Below, in pieces: positions 22,254 through 33,500 of a stretch of DNA of 64,000 bases; position 1 is the first letter of the stretch; every line of letters begins with the position of its first letter. The notes beneath the pieces are model-generated. The model was not told the origin of the DNA, made no database searches, and saw only the letters and a list, made by a program, of their open reading frames with translations. Source of the DNA: Erpobdella octoculata (Eukaryota > Annelida > Clitellata > Hirudinida > Erpobdellidae); NCBI GenBank assembly GCA_963978895.1, contig OZ022240.1:6609737-6673736 (forward strand), written 5' to 3'. Both the position numbers and the translations under genes were made by a program.

Positions 22254-22360
22254 CTTTCTCTGTACGCATATCTTGCAAGTAAAATTTAACCAGCTTTTTG
22301 ACTAGCTAGGAAGCTGAAACTTTCAGTATAGCTTTATATTGAAAGACAATTAACTCATTA
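22253..22360 (+). repeat. Interspersed repeat family R1 (copy 2)
   Basis: GTGGCTTTCTCTGTACGCAT, CTTGCAAGTAAAATTTAACC, AGCTTTTTGACTAGCTAGGA and AGCTGAAACTTTCAG, the reverse complement of the 5042 and 27850 copies. The (TG)n-GGCTTTCTCTGT junction here is the undisturbed form of the site where the foldback element inserted at 28059. Confidence 0.75.
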
Positions 22361-22872
22361 TTTTCAGCACAGAAATTCTGCTTATTACTAAATGAAATTA
22401 TATATTTTTTATCTTGATGATGTGGGCAAGATATGCATGCATCTGTAAAAGTTTACAAAACTGAAAACTCAGTTAGATTAATTAAACAAAGCATATCTAA
22501 AAATATTAAAAAAATGTCTATATACGAAATAGCAACTTCGGTGGCATTAAAAAATTCAGCTTTTACTAAATATCAAAAACAATTTTGAATTTAAGTAAAT
22601 TTTAATCACGAAAACTAGATTATCATAAAGTAAAGATAAGAAAACCATTTTTTTGTCGACGGTGATTATGAACTGCTTAATATAAGCACGTGAGTTCTTA
22701 ATGTGAGTGATAATATTTATAAAAGAGTTTATGGCCTGAAGAAAAATTGTTTCCTGATCCCAGAGTTGTTTTTTAATCCGTAGTTGAAAAACAAAGTTCC
22801 ATGTCAGACTCTCTAAAAATGTTAATTAAACGTTGATAAGGTTTGCTAGTAAACTCTAACGTTGTGGTGTAT

Positions 22873-22945
22873 AGGAAACTAGATGAGATGGTAGAACGCT
22901 CGCTTAGCATGCGAGAGGTACGGGGATTGATGCCCCGGTTCTTCA
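22873..22945 (+). tRNA. tRNA-Ala(AGC)-like gene, probably a pseudogene
   Basis: The anticodon arm CTCGC-TTAGCAT-GCGAG (anticodon AGC) and T arm CGGGG-ATTGATG-CCCCG are perfect and match metazoan tRNA-Ala. The acceptor stem (AGGAAAC with GTTCTTC) pairs at only about five of seven positions. The D stem (GATG/GAAC) is broken at two pairs. So it is a degraded copy or a tRNA-derived repeat head. Confidence 0.65.
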
Positions 22946-23184
22946 TCTTAATATCTTTTAATCACAATTTTTAATGTTTGATTGTCAACTGCGAATTGGC
23001 CTGTCCGTTTTTTTCCACCCTTGGAAGAACTTTTTTTCCTGTGCTGCTGATGATGATTAGTGAGCAGTTGACAATAATACTGGTCGTGGTCATGCCTGCC
23101 AAAGAATGATGTATAATTTTATTTACAAAAATATTATAAACTTTAACGTACTTTCAAAAATCTAATGAATTATCCAAGAAAAAC

Positions 23185-23266
23185 TGGCAGCGGTGGGATT
23201 CGAACCCACGCCCCCGAAGAGAATGGTGCCTTAAACCAGCGCCTTAGACCGCTCGGCCACGCTACC
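23185..23266 (-). tRNA. tRNA-Leu(AAG): tRNA-Leu (anticodon AAG)
   Basis: An 82-base gene reading GGTAGCGTGGCCGAGCGGTC at the 5' end, with a class II long variable arm (TCTTCGGGG region), T arm GTGGG-TTCGAAT-CCCAC and acceptor CGCTGCC plus discriminator A. The anticodon loop is TTAAGGC (AAG). One C-U mismatch closes the anticodon stem. A TTTTT pol III terminator follows directly. A and B boxes are intact, so it is likely functional. Confidence 0.92.
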
Positions 23267-23280
23267 TCTATGCCGGGCTT

Positions 23281-24292
23281 AACCTTTTTATTATGATTCT
23301 GCCAACTTGCATGAATAATTTACATGACTGCGCTATAAACGAGACATTCTCCCATTAACAAAATGATACTAGTTGAAATGGTTTGTAATTAATTTCCAAA
23401 ACAAAAAACATTATTTGGAACAGCATATCAGCTTTTTTATTTTTATAAAAAATTATTATAAGACTGAAATAGCAGTACTTATGCAGGAAATACCGAAGTA
23501 TTGAAATTATACTTCTGCACAACAGGGCTTGCAAAATTAGCCGCTTGCACTGCTTTATTTTGAAAATGATTTTAAAATAGTAAAAAAAAACTTTAAAAAA
23601 CTATTGCACGATAACCACAGTAACAAGTAGTAATTTTATTTTAATATTTCAAGCAGTTCAGAAATTAATTTACTTTGTTTTTCGAAAAGCCTTTCTTGTA
23701 ACAAAAAAATATTGGAAAGCGCCGATGAACATGATCTGAAATCCGAGCAAATGATTTTTCCTACTAAACCTACCAGCGCTAAGCACGCACACAAAAATTG
23801 GGATGCGATCTCTATAATATATATTATATATAGTCTAATAAATTGTCTATAGTCTAATAAACAATTTATTAAGATGGTAAATTTTACCAAAAATTTTAAC
23901 TATAATTTGTAAGCAGTTGAGAATGGTTCTTGAAGGACCATCTAGTCTATATGTTTTATTAAATTTAATATTTTATTTAAAATACTTATTAGTATCTTTT
24001 GTGGAACTTAGCGACGCAACGTCTACTCGTGCCACCGTGCCACGTCATTTTATTTGAAAAGCTGCATGGAGGAAAGATGTTGCTCAGCTCTTCGACGATT
24101 TGAAGCAAGAAAAACAGAACGAATTAAACGGTTTGTAGTTAGATACATTCAATTTATTGTATATAAATTCTATTTAATTAATGATTGAACGTGAATTCGG
24201 TTGATATTAAATTTTAAAGCTGTTTGAGTGAGAGACAAGACGAGCTCAACGCTTCGACGATTTGAAGCAAGAATTTCTTGAAAGACCATGAA
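23281..24292. other. Non-coding
   Basis: No gene. The 20-base phrase TTCGACGATTTGAAGCAAGA occurs at about 24091 and again at about 24252, about 160 bases apart, as a local duplication; a palindromic TATAATATATATTATATATAG lies near 23814. Confidence 0.4.
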
Positions 24293-24472
24293 TTCAACGT
24301 TTTTGATTTAATTATTACAATTTTTAATTTAATTATTAAATTTTTTAATCTAATTATTAAATTTTTTAATTTAATTATTAAAATTTTTAATTTAATTATT
24401 ACAATTTTTAAATTAATTATTACAATTTTTAAATTAATTATTACAATTTTTAATTTAATTATTGGTTGAGAT
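24293..24472. repeat. Tandem repeat, about 20-22 bp unit, eight copies
   Basis: The unit TTTTTAATTTAATTATTA(C/A)AA repeats head to tail; the Ile/Leu-rich frame across it is an artefact. Confidence 0.9.
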
Positions 24473-26107
24473 TATAAAACGTTTGCGTAAGGTAAGTGAA
24501 TGCCTGGAGTACAGGAAATTTCGATTTAATGTGCTCTGAGTGCTTCGATGGCTGTCGACAGTTGAGCGGTTGACTTTAACTACTTTAAATATTAGTGAAC
24601 TATTAGTTAATGTCAATTCAACGTCTAGTTATTATAAATAATTAAATAACTAGGCTCTGGTTCAACTCTCAGGCGCCTCGCAAGATTAAATGCCGCCAGA
24701 ACTGACGAGTCAAATCGTTTTCTGCAGGGCATTTCAGCGCTTTCGTTGTTTATGCAGAGTTATCAGAACGTGGAGGTGTTAGGTGTTTTGGTTGCATCTT
24801 CTGCCGTTAAAAATCTACATAGTTCCACGACGACTCTGTAACATGGTGAGTATGAGCCGCCATTGCCAAATCTCAAAACCAATTGCTGCCAGTCACCGTC
24901 AACCGTCAGGGGCGGACCGGGGGCATCGTCGCATATCATCATGAAACACGAAAGCGCTATATAAATGGTCACATTTGATGATAAAGCAAACGTTTTATTA
25001 ATATAGAAACATACTTTGAACTTGTCAAAAATTATTTTATTAATAAGAATAACTTACCAGATTGTTTAGTATATTTTTACCAGCATCTAGCAGTTTGTCC
25101 AAACCTCAACCTGAATGAATGCCGGCGATGTTAATGTAATGAGTGACTTCCTTGATAGAAAACTTTTTCATTTTTAAGGTTTGACTTTTGATCACAATAA
25201 AAAGCAGATCGTTTCGGGTTATTGATTGGTCTAATTTCTGATATTGAAAAGTTTTTTTGCAGTGATGGAACTCATCTGATGAACAAACAGGTCAGGCGAA
25301 CTCACTGGTCAGATGAACAAACGAGAACAAACATAGCCAGATGGAAACGTCAAAGAATTTTTGTTTTGTTTTTATTGATCTAACTTAAATTTAATTTTAC
25401 TATTGTCACGTCGTCATCATTACCGTTTTTCACAGTTTTTTAAAATTATTTTTAATTTTATTTCGCTGCCCAGGTGCTTATAAACAACTGTTTTAGAAAC
25501 CCTTTCAAATTAAACTTAAATCTAACCAAACTTTAGAAACCCATTCAAGTTAAACTTAAATCTAACCAAACTTTTTAATATGCATAAAACTTTTCGGGTT
25601 TTGGGGACACGTTTTGAACTCAACCCCTAAAACTTAAAGCACCTCTGCCTCTTCCAAAGTCCTACCTGCACCTCAACGTGGTGGAAGAGTGAACAGTGGA
25701 CATGGGGAAAGAATTTCTCCATCCTCTGGCCAACGCAGGAGGCTGAAAGAAATGAAATATTTTAAATCTGCATCACCATTTAACTCAATTTTGTGATGAT
25801 TTGCAGAGTTTCTTTCATACTCTTACGTAGCTGGAAACCAATAAAAATGGAGGACTGCCAACAAGGAAGCACTCATGGAAACTCAAAATTGATCTTTTCT
25901 AACATTTGCTCAGAGACGTCATCAATCCGAAGTTTCTACAATAGGTCGGGTCGGGTCAGATTTTCTGGTGGGTCGGGTTTTCAAAAATAGACCCATGGAC
26001 AACTCTCACCCCAGCATTTTTGATAACTTATTAAATATTTAATTTGCAAAATAATTTTTAACTCAAATATGTCTTGAAAACACGGGCACGCGCGTCACTT
26101 CAACATG
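24473..26107. other. Non-coding with repeat fragments
   Basis: Contains a CAGGGGCGGACCGGGG hAT-like terminus at about 24906, a 38-bp duplication (AACCCxTTCAAxTTAAACTT + AAATCTAACCAAACTTT) at 25499-25575 and a GGTCGGGTCGGGTC tract at about 25945. No supported gene. Confidence 0.45.
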
Positions 26108-26115
26108 AACATTAG

Positions 26116-27284
26116 TACTACCCGGTCTTTTTCTGACACTCGAACCCGAAAGTGTGAAAATTTGATACCCGAACCCGAAAATGTGAAAACTTGATACCCG
26201 AACCCGAAAATGAGAAAACTTGATACCCGAAAATTTATAAGCCTAATACCCGAACTCGGAGTTGTGAACAAATAATTTTTTTTAGTAAATAAATATTTAT
26301 TCCAGTTTTAAAAATAGCAACACAAACAGAGTTTTCATAAATTTTCTAGTTTATTAAAAATGAAACAGTATTAGGAACCGATTTATTAGTGATTGTGTAA
26401 GCTAGACCACTAATCCGTTTGATTATCAGGCCGGACCGAGCCGCGAACGAACTAAAATAATTAAGCCTCCTTCGGTCGAAGAAATCGCGGATAGCCATGA
26501 CTCTAAACTTTTTACTTCAGTTATATAACCTTATATTTATTCAAAGTTTTTCTGATATAACAAAGACCCTTTGTTATAAAGATAATCTTGCATAATCCTA
26601 AACTTTAACTGGCAAATTCTATAAATGATCTATGCGTCACAGTCGTTTTATTGGAAAATGTGTAAAGCTAGAACACTAATCCGCCTGATTACCGGACCGA
26701 GCCGCGAAAAAAATTTAATAAACTACAATAATTTAAGAGGTAACGTATACTAATTGCAGGCCATACAAGTTTTGTTTTATCACCTTTGCGTAACAAATAA
26801 CACAAATAGGTCATTTTATTGGTGAAGCTAGACCACTAATCCGCCTGATTATCTGGCCGGACCGAGCCGCGAACGAACTAAAATAATTAAGCCTCCTTCG
26901 GCCAAAGAAATCATATTATGTGGAAAAGCTAAAAAAATAACTTGTTAGAGTTTATTCAATACGTTTAATGTCCAATGGATGAATTCAATCAATCAAACTG
27001 AATTTATATAGCGCTATTTACGTGGTGTTCAATAGCGCTCGTTTGTATATGTATATACACTAGGACAATTTAAAATCAATCCAGGAATTTGAAATCATAA
27101 GCCAGAACCCGAACCCGGTTTTTGGAAAACTACAAACCCGAAAACCTGAGTTTCACAAACCCGAAAACTCGAGTTTTACAAACCCGAACCCGAAAACTCT
27201 AGTTTCACAAACCCGAACCCAAACACTCTAGTTTCACAAACCCGAACCCGAAAACTCCAAAAAGTACTACTCGTGACATCCCTA
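26116..27284 (-). mobile_element. hAT-like MITE, copy A, with 8-bp target duplication
   Basis: Flanked by a perfect 8-base duplication AACATTAG (26108-26115 and 27285-27292). The right end is CGTGACATCCCTA, the reverse complement of TAGGGATGTCACG; the left end is TACTACCCGGTC. The outer parts are arrays of GAACCCGAAAA(C/T)-type units. The core holds three copies of a CTAGACCACTAATCCGCCTG + ATTAT + GGACCGAGCCGCGAA block with AATTAAGCCTCCTTCGG. No transposase is encoded. The same element lies inverted at 60029-61363. The 8-bp duplication supports hAT superfamily mobilisation. Confidence 0.8.
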
Positions 27285-28058
27285 AACATTAGCAAGGTTT
27301 CGGGGGAGGGGGCCGGGCAGCCCCTGTTTATTAATAAAATTTGAAGGTAATGAAAAATAAGACATTTAATAAGTAGTCCTCCAGTACAGGCAAGTATAAA
27401 AAATTGTTTATTACAATAGTTCATGTAATGTAATCAGTCTTCTAATACTCTTGTAATAATAATAATCAGCTGTTGATAAAATCGGTGCGTACAGGCGTGT
27501 AATAAAAGTACCTAAATTACCCAATTGTAATGTTCATTTGGTCAGTCCTAAAGATAAAAAAACTGTTTGTCTCCATAAGATTATTATTACATGATAATGT
27601 AATGTTATGTTATTATGCTGGATTTACTTCTGAAACAATAACATTGCAAAATTTGCCTGAAACAGCATTAAACATGAATTGAAAGCTCGATAAAACCCTT
27701 AAAAATCCGTCATTTCCAGTTGTTATATAAAGTTATCTATGATTATCTCTAACGCGGTGGTCAGCAGAGTCATTAATTAAAATAAATGCGTGCAAGACTG
27801 TAATTAAAATTATTAAGCAATTGAATACTCAGTCCTAAAGATAAACAAGTAAAGGAAAAAACGAGTTTTTTTAACACAAACTTTGATTTCAAATACACTC
27901 GATGTGTGTATGTATACGAAAGATGTTCAAATTACGTTTTTTTTAATTGAATCATGTATTGTCATCCAATATAAAGCTATGCTGAAAGTTTCAGCTTCCT
28001 AGCTAGGTAAAAAGCTGGTTAAATTTCACTTGCAAGATTTGCGTACAGAGAAAGCCAC

Positions 28059-28813
28059 GAATGTAGGACATTTCCCCCCCGGACGTTTCCCCCCCGGACA
28101 TTTCCCCCCCCCCCGACAGACCCTAGGACATTTCCCCCCCGGACATTTCCCCCCCAAGGTAGGACTTTCCCCCCCCCCTGTGGTTATGTAGTAGTATGAA
28201 TTTGTGGTTTTGCAAGAGTGTGTTCTTGCATGGCATAAATATGTGTGTGCGTGAATTGTGTACATTCCCCTCCGGACATTCCCCCGCCATGAGTATGATA
28301 ATTCTCATCCCACGAGGTAGGACAAGGCAGAGTTGAATTTCACAAGTTTTTCTAAGAAACACAAACCCTAACCCTAACCCTAGGGTTTCTAAGAGTGTTT
28401 CTAAGAAACACAAACCCTAACCCTAACCCTAACCTAACCCTAACCCTAACCCAAACATTGCACTGAACTATTTAGGGGATAAATAACCCTAACCCTAACC
28501 CTAGCCCTAACCCTAACCCAAACATTGCACTGAACTATTTAGGGGATAAATAACCCTAACCCTAACCCAAACATTGCACTGAACTATTTAGGGGATAAAT
28601 AACCCTAACCCTAACCCTAGCCCTAACCCTAACCCAAACATTGCACTGAACTATTGGGGATAGATAAAAAATAATAAATGAAAAATAAAAGTATATTCTC
28701 TCTCCGGGGGGGGGGAAATGTCCTACCCGGGGGGGGGGGGGAAACGTCCGGGGGGGGGGGGGGAAATGTCCGGGGGGGGGAAATGTCCGGGGGGGGGGAA
28801 ATGTCCGATTACC
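28059..28813. mobile_element. Foldback-type element carrying telomeric repeats, with 8-bp target duplication
   Basis: A 755-bp insertion between two copies of AAAGCCAC (28051-28058, 28814-28821). Both arms are arrays of the same unit in opposite orientation: GGACATTTCCCCCCC units at 28065-28180 and GGGGGGGAAATGTCC units at 28703-28808. The centre (28365-28660) alternates CCCTAA hexamers with a spacer AAACATTGCACTGAACTATT + TAGGGGATAAATA repeated four times. The empty site (GAGAAAGCCACACACAC) is preserved in the copy at 22250. No protein is encoded. Superfamily is not certain; an 8-bp duplication is used by hAT and P-like elements. Confidence 0.8.
28365..28660. repeat. Interstitial telomeric repeats (CCCTAA)n with spacer satellite
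   Basis: Blocks of CCCTAACCCTAACCC (some CCCTAG variants) separated by about 33-bp spacers containing AAACATTGCACTGAACTATT. Lies wholly inside the foldback element. Confidence 0.9.
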
Positions 28814-28934
28814 AAAGCCACACACACACACAAACAAAGATTGTAACCTAAATAAAAGTTTGTAAAAACAAACCATCATGGCCGACGGAAAGAAAAAGCA
28901 AACGGTTCCATGAAAAAAATAAACGCGATGTTCT

Positions 28935-29040
28935 GTTTAATCACTGTTCTGTTTGTTCAATGTTCTGTTTCTTCACTGTTCTGTTTTCTCACTGTTCTGT
29001 TTTTTCACTGTTCTGTTTTATCATGTTCTGTTTTATCCGG
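28935..29040. repeat. 17-bp tandem repeat (CACTGTTCTGTTTTTT)
   Basis: Seven variable units of (T)CACTGTTCTGTTTTxT. It is flanked on both sides by GAGATTGTAACCTAAATAAA + AGTTTGTA-type family R1 pieces (28840-28865, 29053-29085). Confidence 0.85.
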
Positions 29041-29350
29041 TTACCGCACAAAATAGAGATTGTAACCTAAATAAAAGTTTGTAAAAAAAAGGTGCTGCAA
29101 GCGCAAAATGATATTTTAAAACTTCTGTCGGTTTTGACGGGCTATCTCTAGTTTGGTGATAAAATAATTATATTAACTTCACCACTGGTCCTATTCGCCT
29201 GCTGGGAAACTCCCCCATCCAATCGAGCTGAAACTTGGAATGTAAGAGTCTTAGGACGCCTCACTTCACAAGTTGAATCAGGTAAAAGTCAATAATGCCC
29301 TTGTTTTAATTTGTTGTGACGTTGTATCTTCTACATAATTTCTGATGTCT

Positions 29351-29351
29351 G

Positions 29352-29380
<29 letters not shown>
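29351..29380. repeat. (GTAT)n microsatellite
   Basis: Seven perfect tetranucleotides. Confidence 0.9.
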
Positions 29381-29383
<3 letters not shown>

Positions 29384-30274
29384 ACGCGGCGGCCACAGCA
29401 GTTGATAAAATGGGTGCGTACAGGCGTGTAATAAAAGTTATTTCGCAATTTTTACCTGAGCTTATTATGCAAAAGATTATCCGATTACATCCAGCATTAT
29501 ATATCTCATGATATACGAAGGCATGACATGAAATATAGCAGCTTTAATTTGATTTTCATTCCAAAGAAACAAGGATATCTTGATATAACAATTGGATCCA
29601 CAATTTACTCCAGTAGGCCTAAACATTACAATCATAGTTACATCAAGATTTTTACAAATATGACATAACCACTAACGCTTTTGTAGTTTGTTACATCAAT
29701 TTATTTATAATTATGATATAATAAGCAATAAAACAATAGGCCAACTAGAGTAGATTGTGGACACGGTAGTTATATCAAGATAACCTTGCTTAAAAGACAG
29801 ACAGATTACGATCCTTGGTTATGTTTTTTTATTAAGAAAGTTATACAACCACTGAAATATCATGATATAATAATGTAAACCAACAATTTTTTTTAAACAA
29901 ACTGACGATATCATCAGTGATTGACAGCAAATGTCATATTTTTTTAGGGAGCCAAGGTTTATATATACAAACGGCCCTACATAATTCAATGGTTTATTAA
30001 TTGTTTTCTGATAACATTATTCAAAACATTCCAAACATAAACTTCTGAAATTAAATATATCAGTTATGGCGTTACTTTAAATCAAGTTGCCAACAAAAAT
30101 TAACTTTATGCACCTTCCTTTTCATGACAAATCAACATAAACATCACTCTTCGAAAAAATTCATATTGTATTCCATTCTGGTTACCACCAGCAAGGTGAA
30201 TAACATGCAGGACATTATCCATACACATGTACACACAAGAAGTTTACACTTACACACTGCTAAACAGACACAAT
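29381..30274. other. 3' flank of the KMT2 gene
   Basis: No other gene seen. On the minus strand an AATAAA lies at 29992-29997, about 280 bases past the KMT2 stop codon, and is the nearest good candidate polyadenylation signal. Confidence 0.45.
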
Positions 30275-30523
30275 TCAGTTCATAAACTTTTTACATTTTC
30301 TACTCTGACAGCGACAGGGAATCTTGTTTCCTTCTTCGATGGGAAACTTGTAATCGTAAGTGATCTCCTCCCCCCTTCTGATGTACCGGCTGGCACAGAT
30401 GACGATGCGTTTCGAACCATCTACCTGTACGATTTTCGAGTAGCAGTTCGGGTTGCATGAATGATTGATGAAACGAGCTGCATTTCCTTTCATTGTAGCA
30501 TCAACTATCTTGTTATCGCTAAC
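30275..30523 (-). CDS. KMT2: KMT2 last exon: C-terminal SET and post-SET
   Basis: Acceptor TTCTAG|GTTAGC; 82 codons plus TAA. Contains [37 protein letters not shown] and [14 protein letters not shown]. The NHSCxPNC cofactor-binding motif, the YDY catalytic-channel tyrosine motif and three post-SET cysteines are intact, so the enzyme should be active. Confidence 0.95.
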   Translation of the reverse strand, partial: VSDNKIVDATMKGNAARFINHSCNPNCYSKIVQVDGSKRIVICASRYIRRGEEITYDYKFPIEEGNKIPCRCQSRKCKKFMN

Positions 30524-33500
30524 CTAGAAAATGTGCATTATAATTCAAATTAAATAATTAAATTTTCAATGCACTATATCATAATATTTTATATATATAT
30601 ATTTACGCTCATCACTGACTCACACATTCTGGAATGCTCGCTTTTTATTATTTTACCAATATTTATAATTTGATATTTTAAAATTCTTTTATTTTATTAT
30701 ATCATAACTATATGTATTGCCGAAGCAAGCACATATCTGTCAATTTATAATTAGCTTATATATGTCACTAAGTGTCGAATCCGTAATGGTGGTATGTTTT
30801 TGCAAAATGCAATTTCCCTCATAGATCGTATACTTCGCTAAGGTTTACCTTACATTTGCTAGATTGCAGTTGAAAAAAAAAACAAAAAGTTGAAAATAAT
30901 AATTAAACAATAACTTAATTTTACCGGACGCCTTACAACTACCTAGTTATAAATATTAGTTGATAATAACATTGGAAAAAATGTTGACAAACTGAAATGC
31001 ATAGAGGAGAACTTAAGCTATGCAATACTAATGAATCTTACAGAATATTTAGAAAAGTTCTTACTCTGAACATGTAACACCCAATTCCACGGCTTTCGTA
31101 AATTTTCTCCCTGATATCGGTCAAGATCGGCCTGATAACCTCCCCGCAGTATTCTATCACCATCTCGCCACTTTCGATGTTACGCATGGCAAACAGACCT
31201 CGTCCGTGAATGGTCGACCGCTGGACGGCAACACTCACCGGGCAGAGAATTCTCATGTTCTTGTAGCGAGTAACAATGGGCAAGTCTACACCTGCCAGCG
31301 GATTTCTGAAACGCAACGAAGAATTACAATTTAAATTCCATAAGTTTAAACTTAAAACTAAAAAACGGCAATTAAGAAATATTTTCGATAAAAATATGAA
31401 CAAATTAGCAAACTGACTTATTCTTATTGTACTCATCATCTGTCAAAAAGTTATCTCCTGGTTTAATAGTTTTTCTGTGTTCGGAGAGAAGAAAATGGAA
31501 GTGATCCAGCGGCTTACGTTGTACGAATGGTATGAATCTTGCACATCCCTCTTTCACTTCAGTGAGCTCTTCGGCCAGCTTTTTGCAAGCTGGTGCCTCC
31601 TGGGAGCGTTATGTTAATTTTACCGTAAAAACCCTCAACATCAATTTAATCAAACAATTTTAAAAAAAAATGAAACATTTAAAAATAACAAGCAAATCAA
31701 TTTAATGAATAATTACCAGTTTTCCTTCATTTTGCAAATGGAAAGGCTTGTTGGTACTACAACTCTTGATAAGGTTTAACAAAACTGGTTGATCCAATCC
31801 AAAAAACGTCAATCCACTTATTCCTGTAAGTATCAACCATTTTATCATTTCTTCTGATAAATTAAATCAACATTATATGAAACTATAACATTACAAAAAA
31901 AATTATTGCATTAAAAATAAAAAAAAATGAAGAACGGATGAGAATGAAATGCACAACCTAAATAGTAATTAAAAGGAGTTGCTTAATACAACTATATTGT
32001 GAAAAAAGAGCCCCCAACTGAAGTGCAAATAAAAAGAAACCATGAAACAGCTGACTTACGTAGATGCACAAATGCTAAGAACTTAGAAACATGATTTATG
32101 GAAACCGGTATTTATCTAACACGTGAAAAAAAGAAAACGATTTAAAAAACATGAACACTTACCGCCAAATGATACCGGCTTCAAGCAAAGCTTGCTTCTT
32201 GCAGATTGAACCTCGGTAACAACTTTGGACCAGACATCTGATTACGTAACCAAATAACATTTTTTATAAACAAAATTTAAAATAGTACAGTAAGCTTTTT
32301 TCATTTTAAGTAAATTAAATTGCATACATAAAACTTTAAACAACATAAAAAAGATATTTGAAACTAATATAACTGAAATCCACATTATAGACTGAACTAG
32401 ATTAAAACTAGCATATAAAAAGTACAAAAAACCTCCATCTTCATTAAACACAAACTCCACAAGACCATCTATTGCAAAAACACCACGAGATCAAACATCC
32501 CAAAAACACTACATGATCAAACATCATAAAAACAACATGAGCTCAAACATCACAAAACACTACATAATCAAACATCATAACAAGTGAAGAAAAAAACAAA
32601 GTTTTTAAAAACACACTTTTATATTTTTACTACATAAACAACCAGCATATTAGCATAGACAATAAATAGTTTGACGCAAATATCACAAATAATTATTTAA
32701 TTAAATTTTGTCCAATCAATCCGAAAATTTGATAGAATGCATTGTTAATCAGATTAGAGGTATTTTTAAATTTTTAAGTCTCTAGCTCATCGGGAAGTTA
32801 GTTTAAAATCGATTGCAAAATTTGACGACAAACAGAGAAGTCAAGTAAAAACAACATGTGATCAAACATCCTAAAAAAAAACACGAGATCAAATATCCCC
32901 AAAACACCACATGACCAAACATCGTAAAAACAACACGAGATCAAACAAACAACCTTCAACACTTCCAGCCGAACAGGCAAACCCATCAGTGCTTTTAATC
33001 TCGAAAACGATCATCTTTTCAGATTCATCGTTGTTACTGCTTTCCGTGAGACGAGTCGAAGCATCTTTTTTGACATTTTCAGTTCTAGAATTTGTATGAA
33101 GGAGATCACTGGAGGGATGACATTTCTCTGAGTTCATGGATGTTTCGTTGGTAGGAGAAATGCATTGAGATGGTACGTTGCATGCCTGAGATGCTGAGAT
33201 TATTTTCGAGGTTTGAATAGAGGTAGAAATTGACGAACATTCTGCGACAGTTCCACAAGTAACAGATGAACTGTGTTTCACGTATGCATTACTAGAGATA
33301 CTTAATTTTTGAGACGTCGATTTTAAAGCACATCCGTTGGACAAAGTTGATGGTGGTAAAGACAATGTATGCACAGAGGGAGTTGACAGAACTGGTGAAG
33401 AGATGAGTGGTTCAGGTTTTGAAATATTAAGACTATCTAATTTTTCCAGCCTGGGATAAGTTATCGATTTAGTTTTTGTCGTGAAATTGTTAACGATGTC

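Larger units (their letters stand above)
27850..28870 (-). repeat. Interspersed repeat family R1 (copy 3), split by the foldback element
   Basis: Left part (27850-28058) ends TTTGCGTACAGAGAAAGCCAC; right part (28814-28870) resumes AAAGCCACACACACAC and GATTGTAACCTAAATAAAAG. The uninterrupted arrangement is seen at 5042-5330 and 22164-22360. Confidence 0.8.

Noticed and set aside
24763..24972. 69-codon minus-strand frame (DWQQLVLRFGNGGSY)
   Set aside because: Overlaps a CAGGGGCGGACCGGGG transposon-type terminus; no family recognised and no supporting splice sites.
28026..28879. Gly/Pro-rich frames and the idea of a true chromosome end at the telomeric repeats
   Set aside because: The hexamers are inside a short element flanked by an 8-bp target duplication, with ordinary sequence on both sides; the frames are translations of poly-G/poly-C units.
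28935..29040. CRISPR-like repeat array (CACTGTTCTGTTTTTT)
   Set aside because: Units are head to tail without unique spacers, in a eukaryotic genome; it is a minisatellite.
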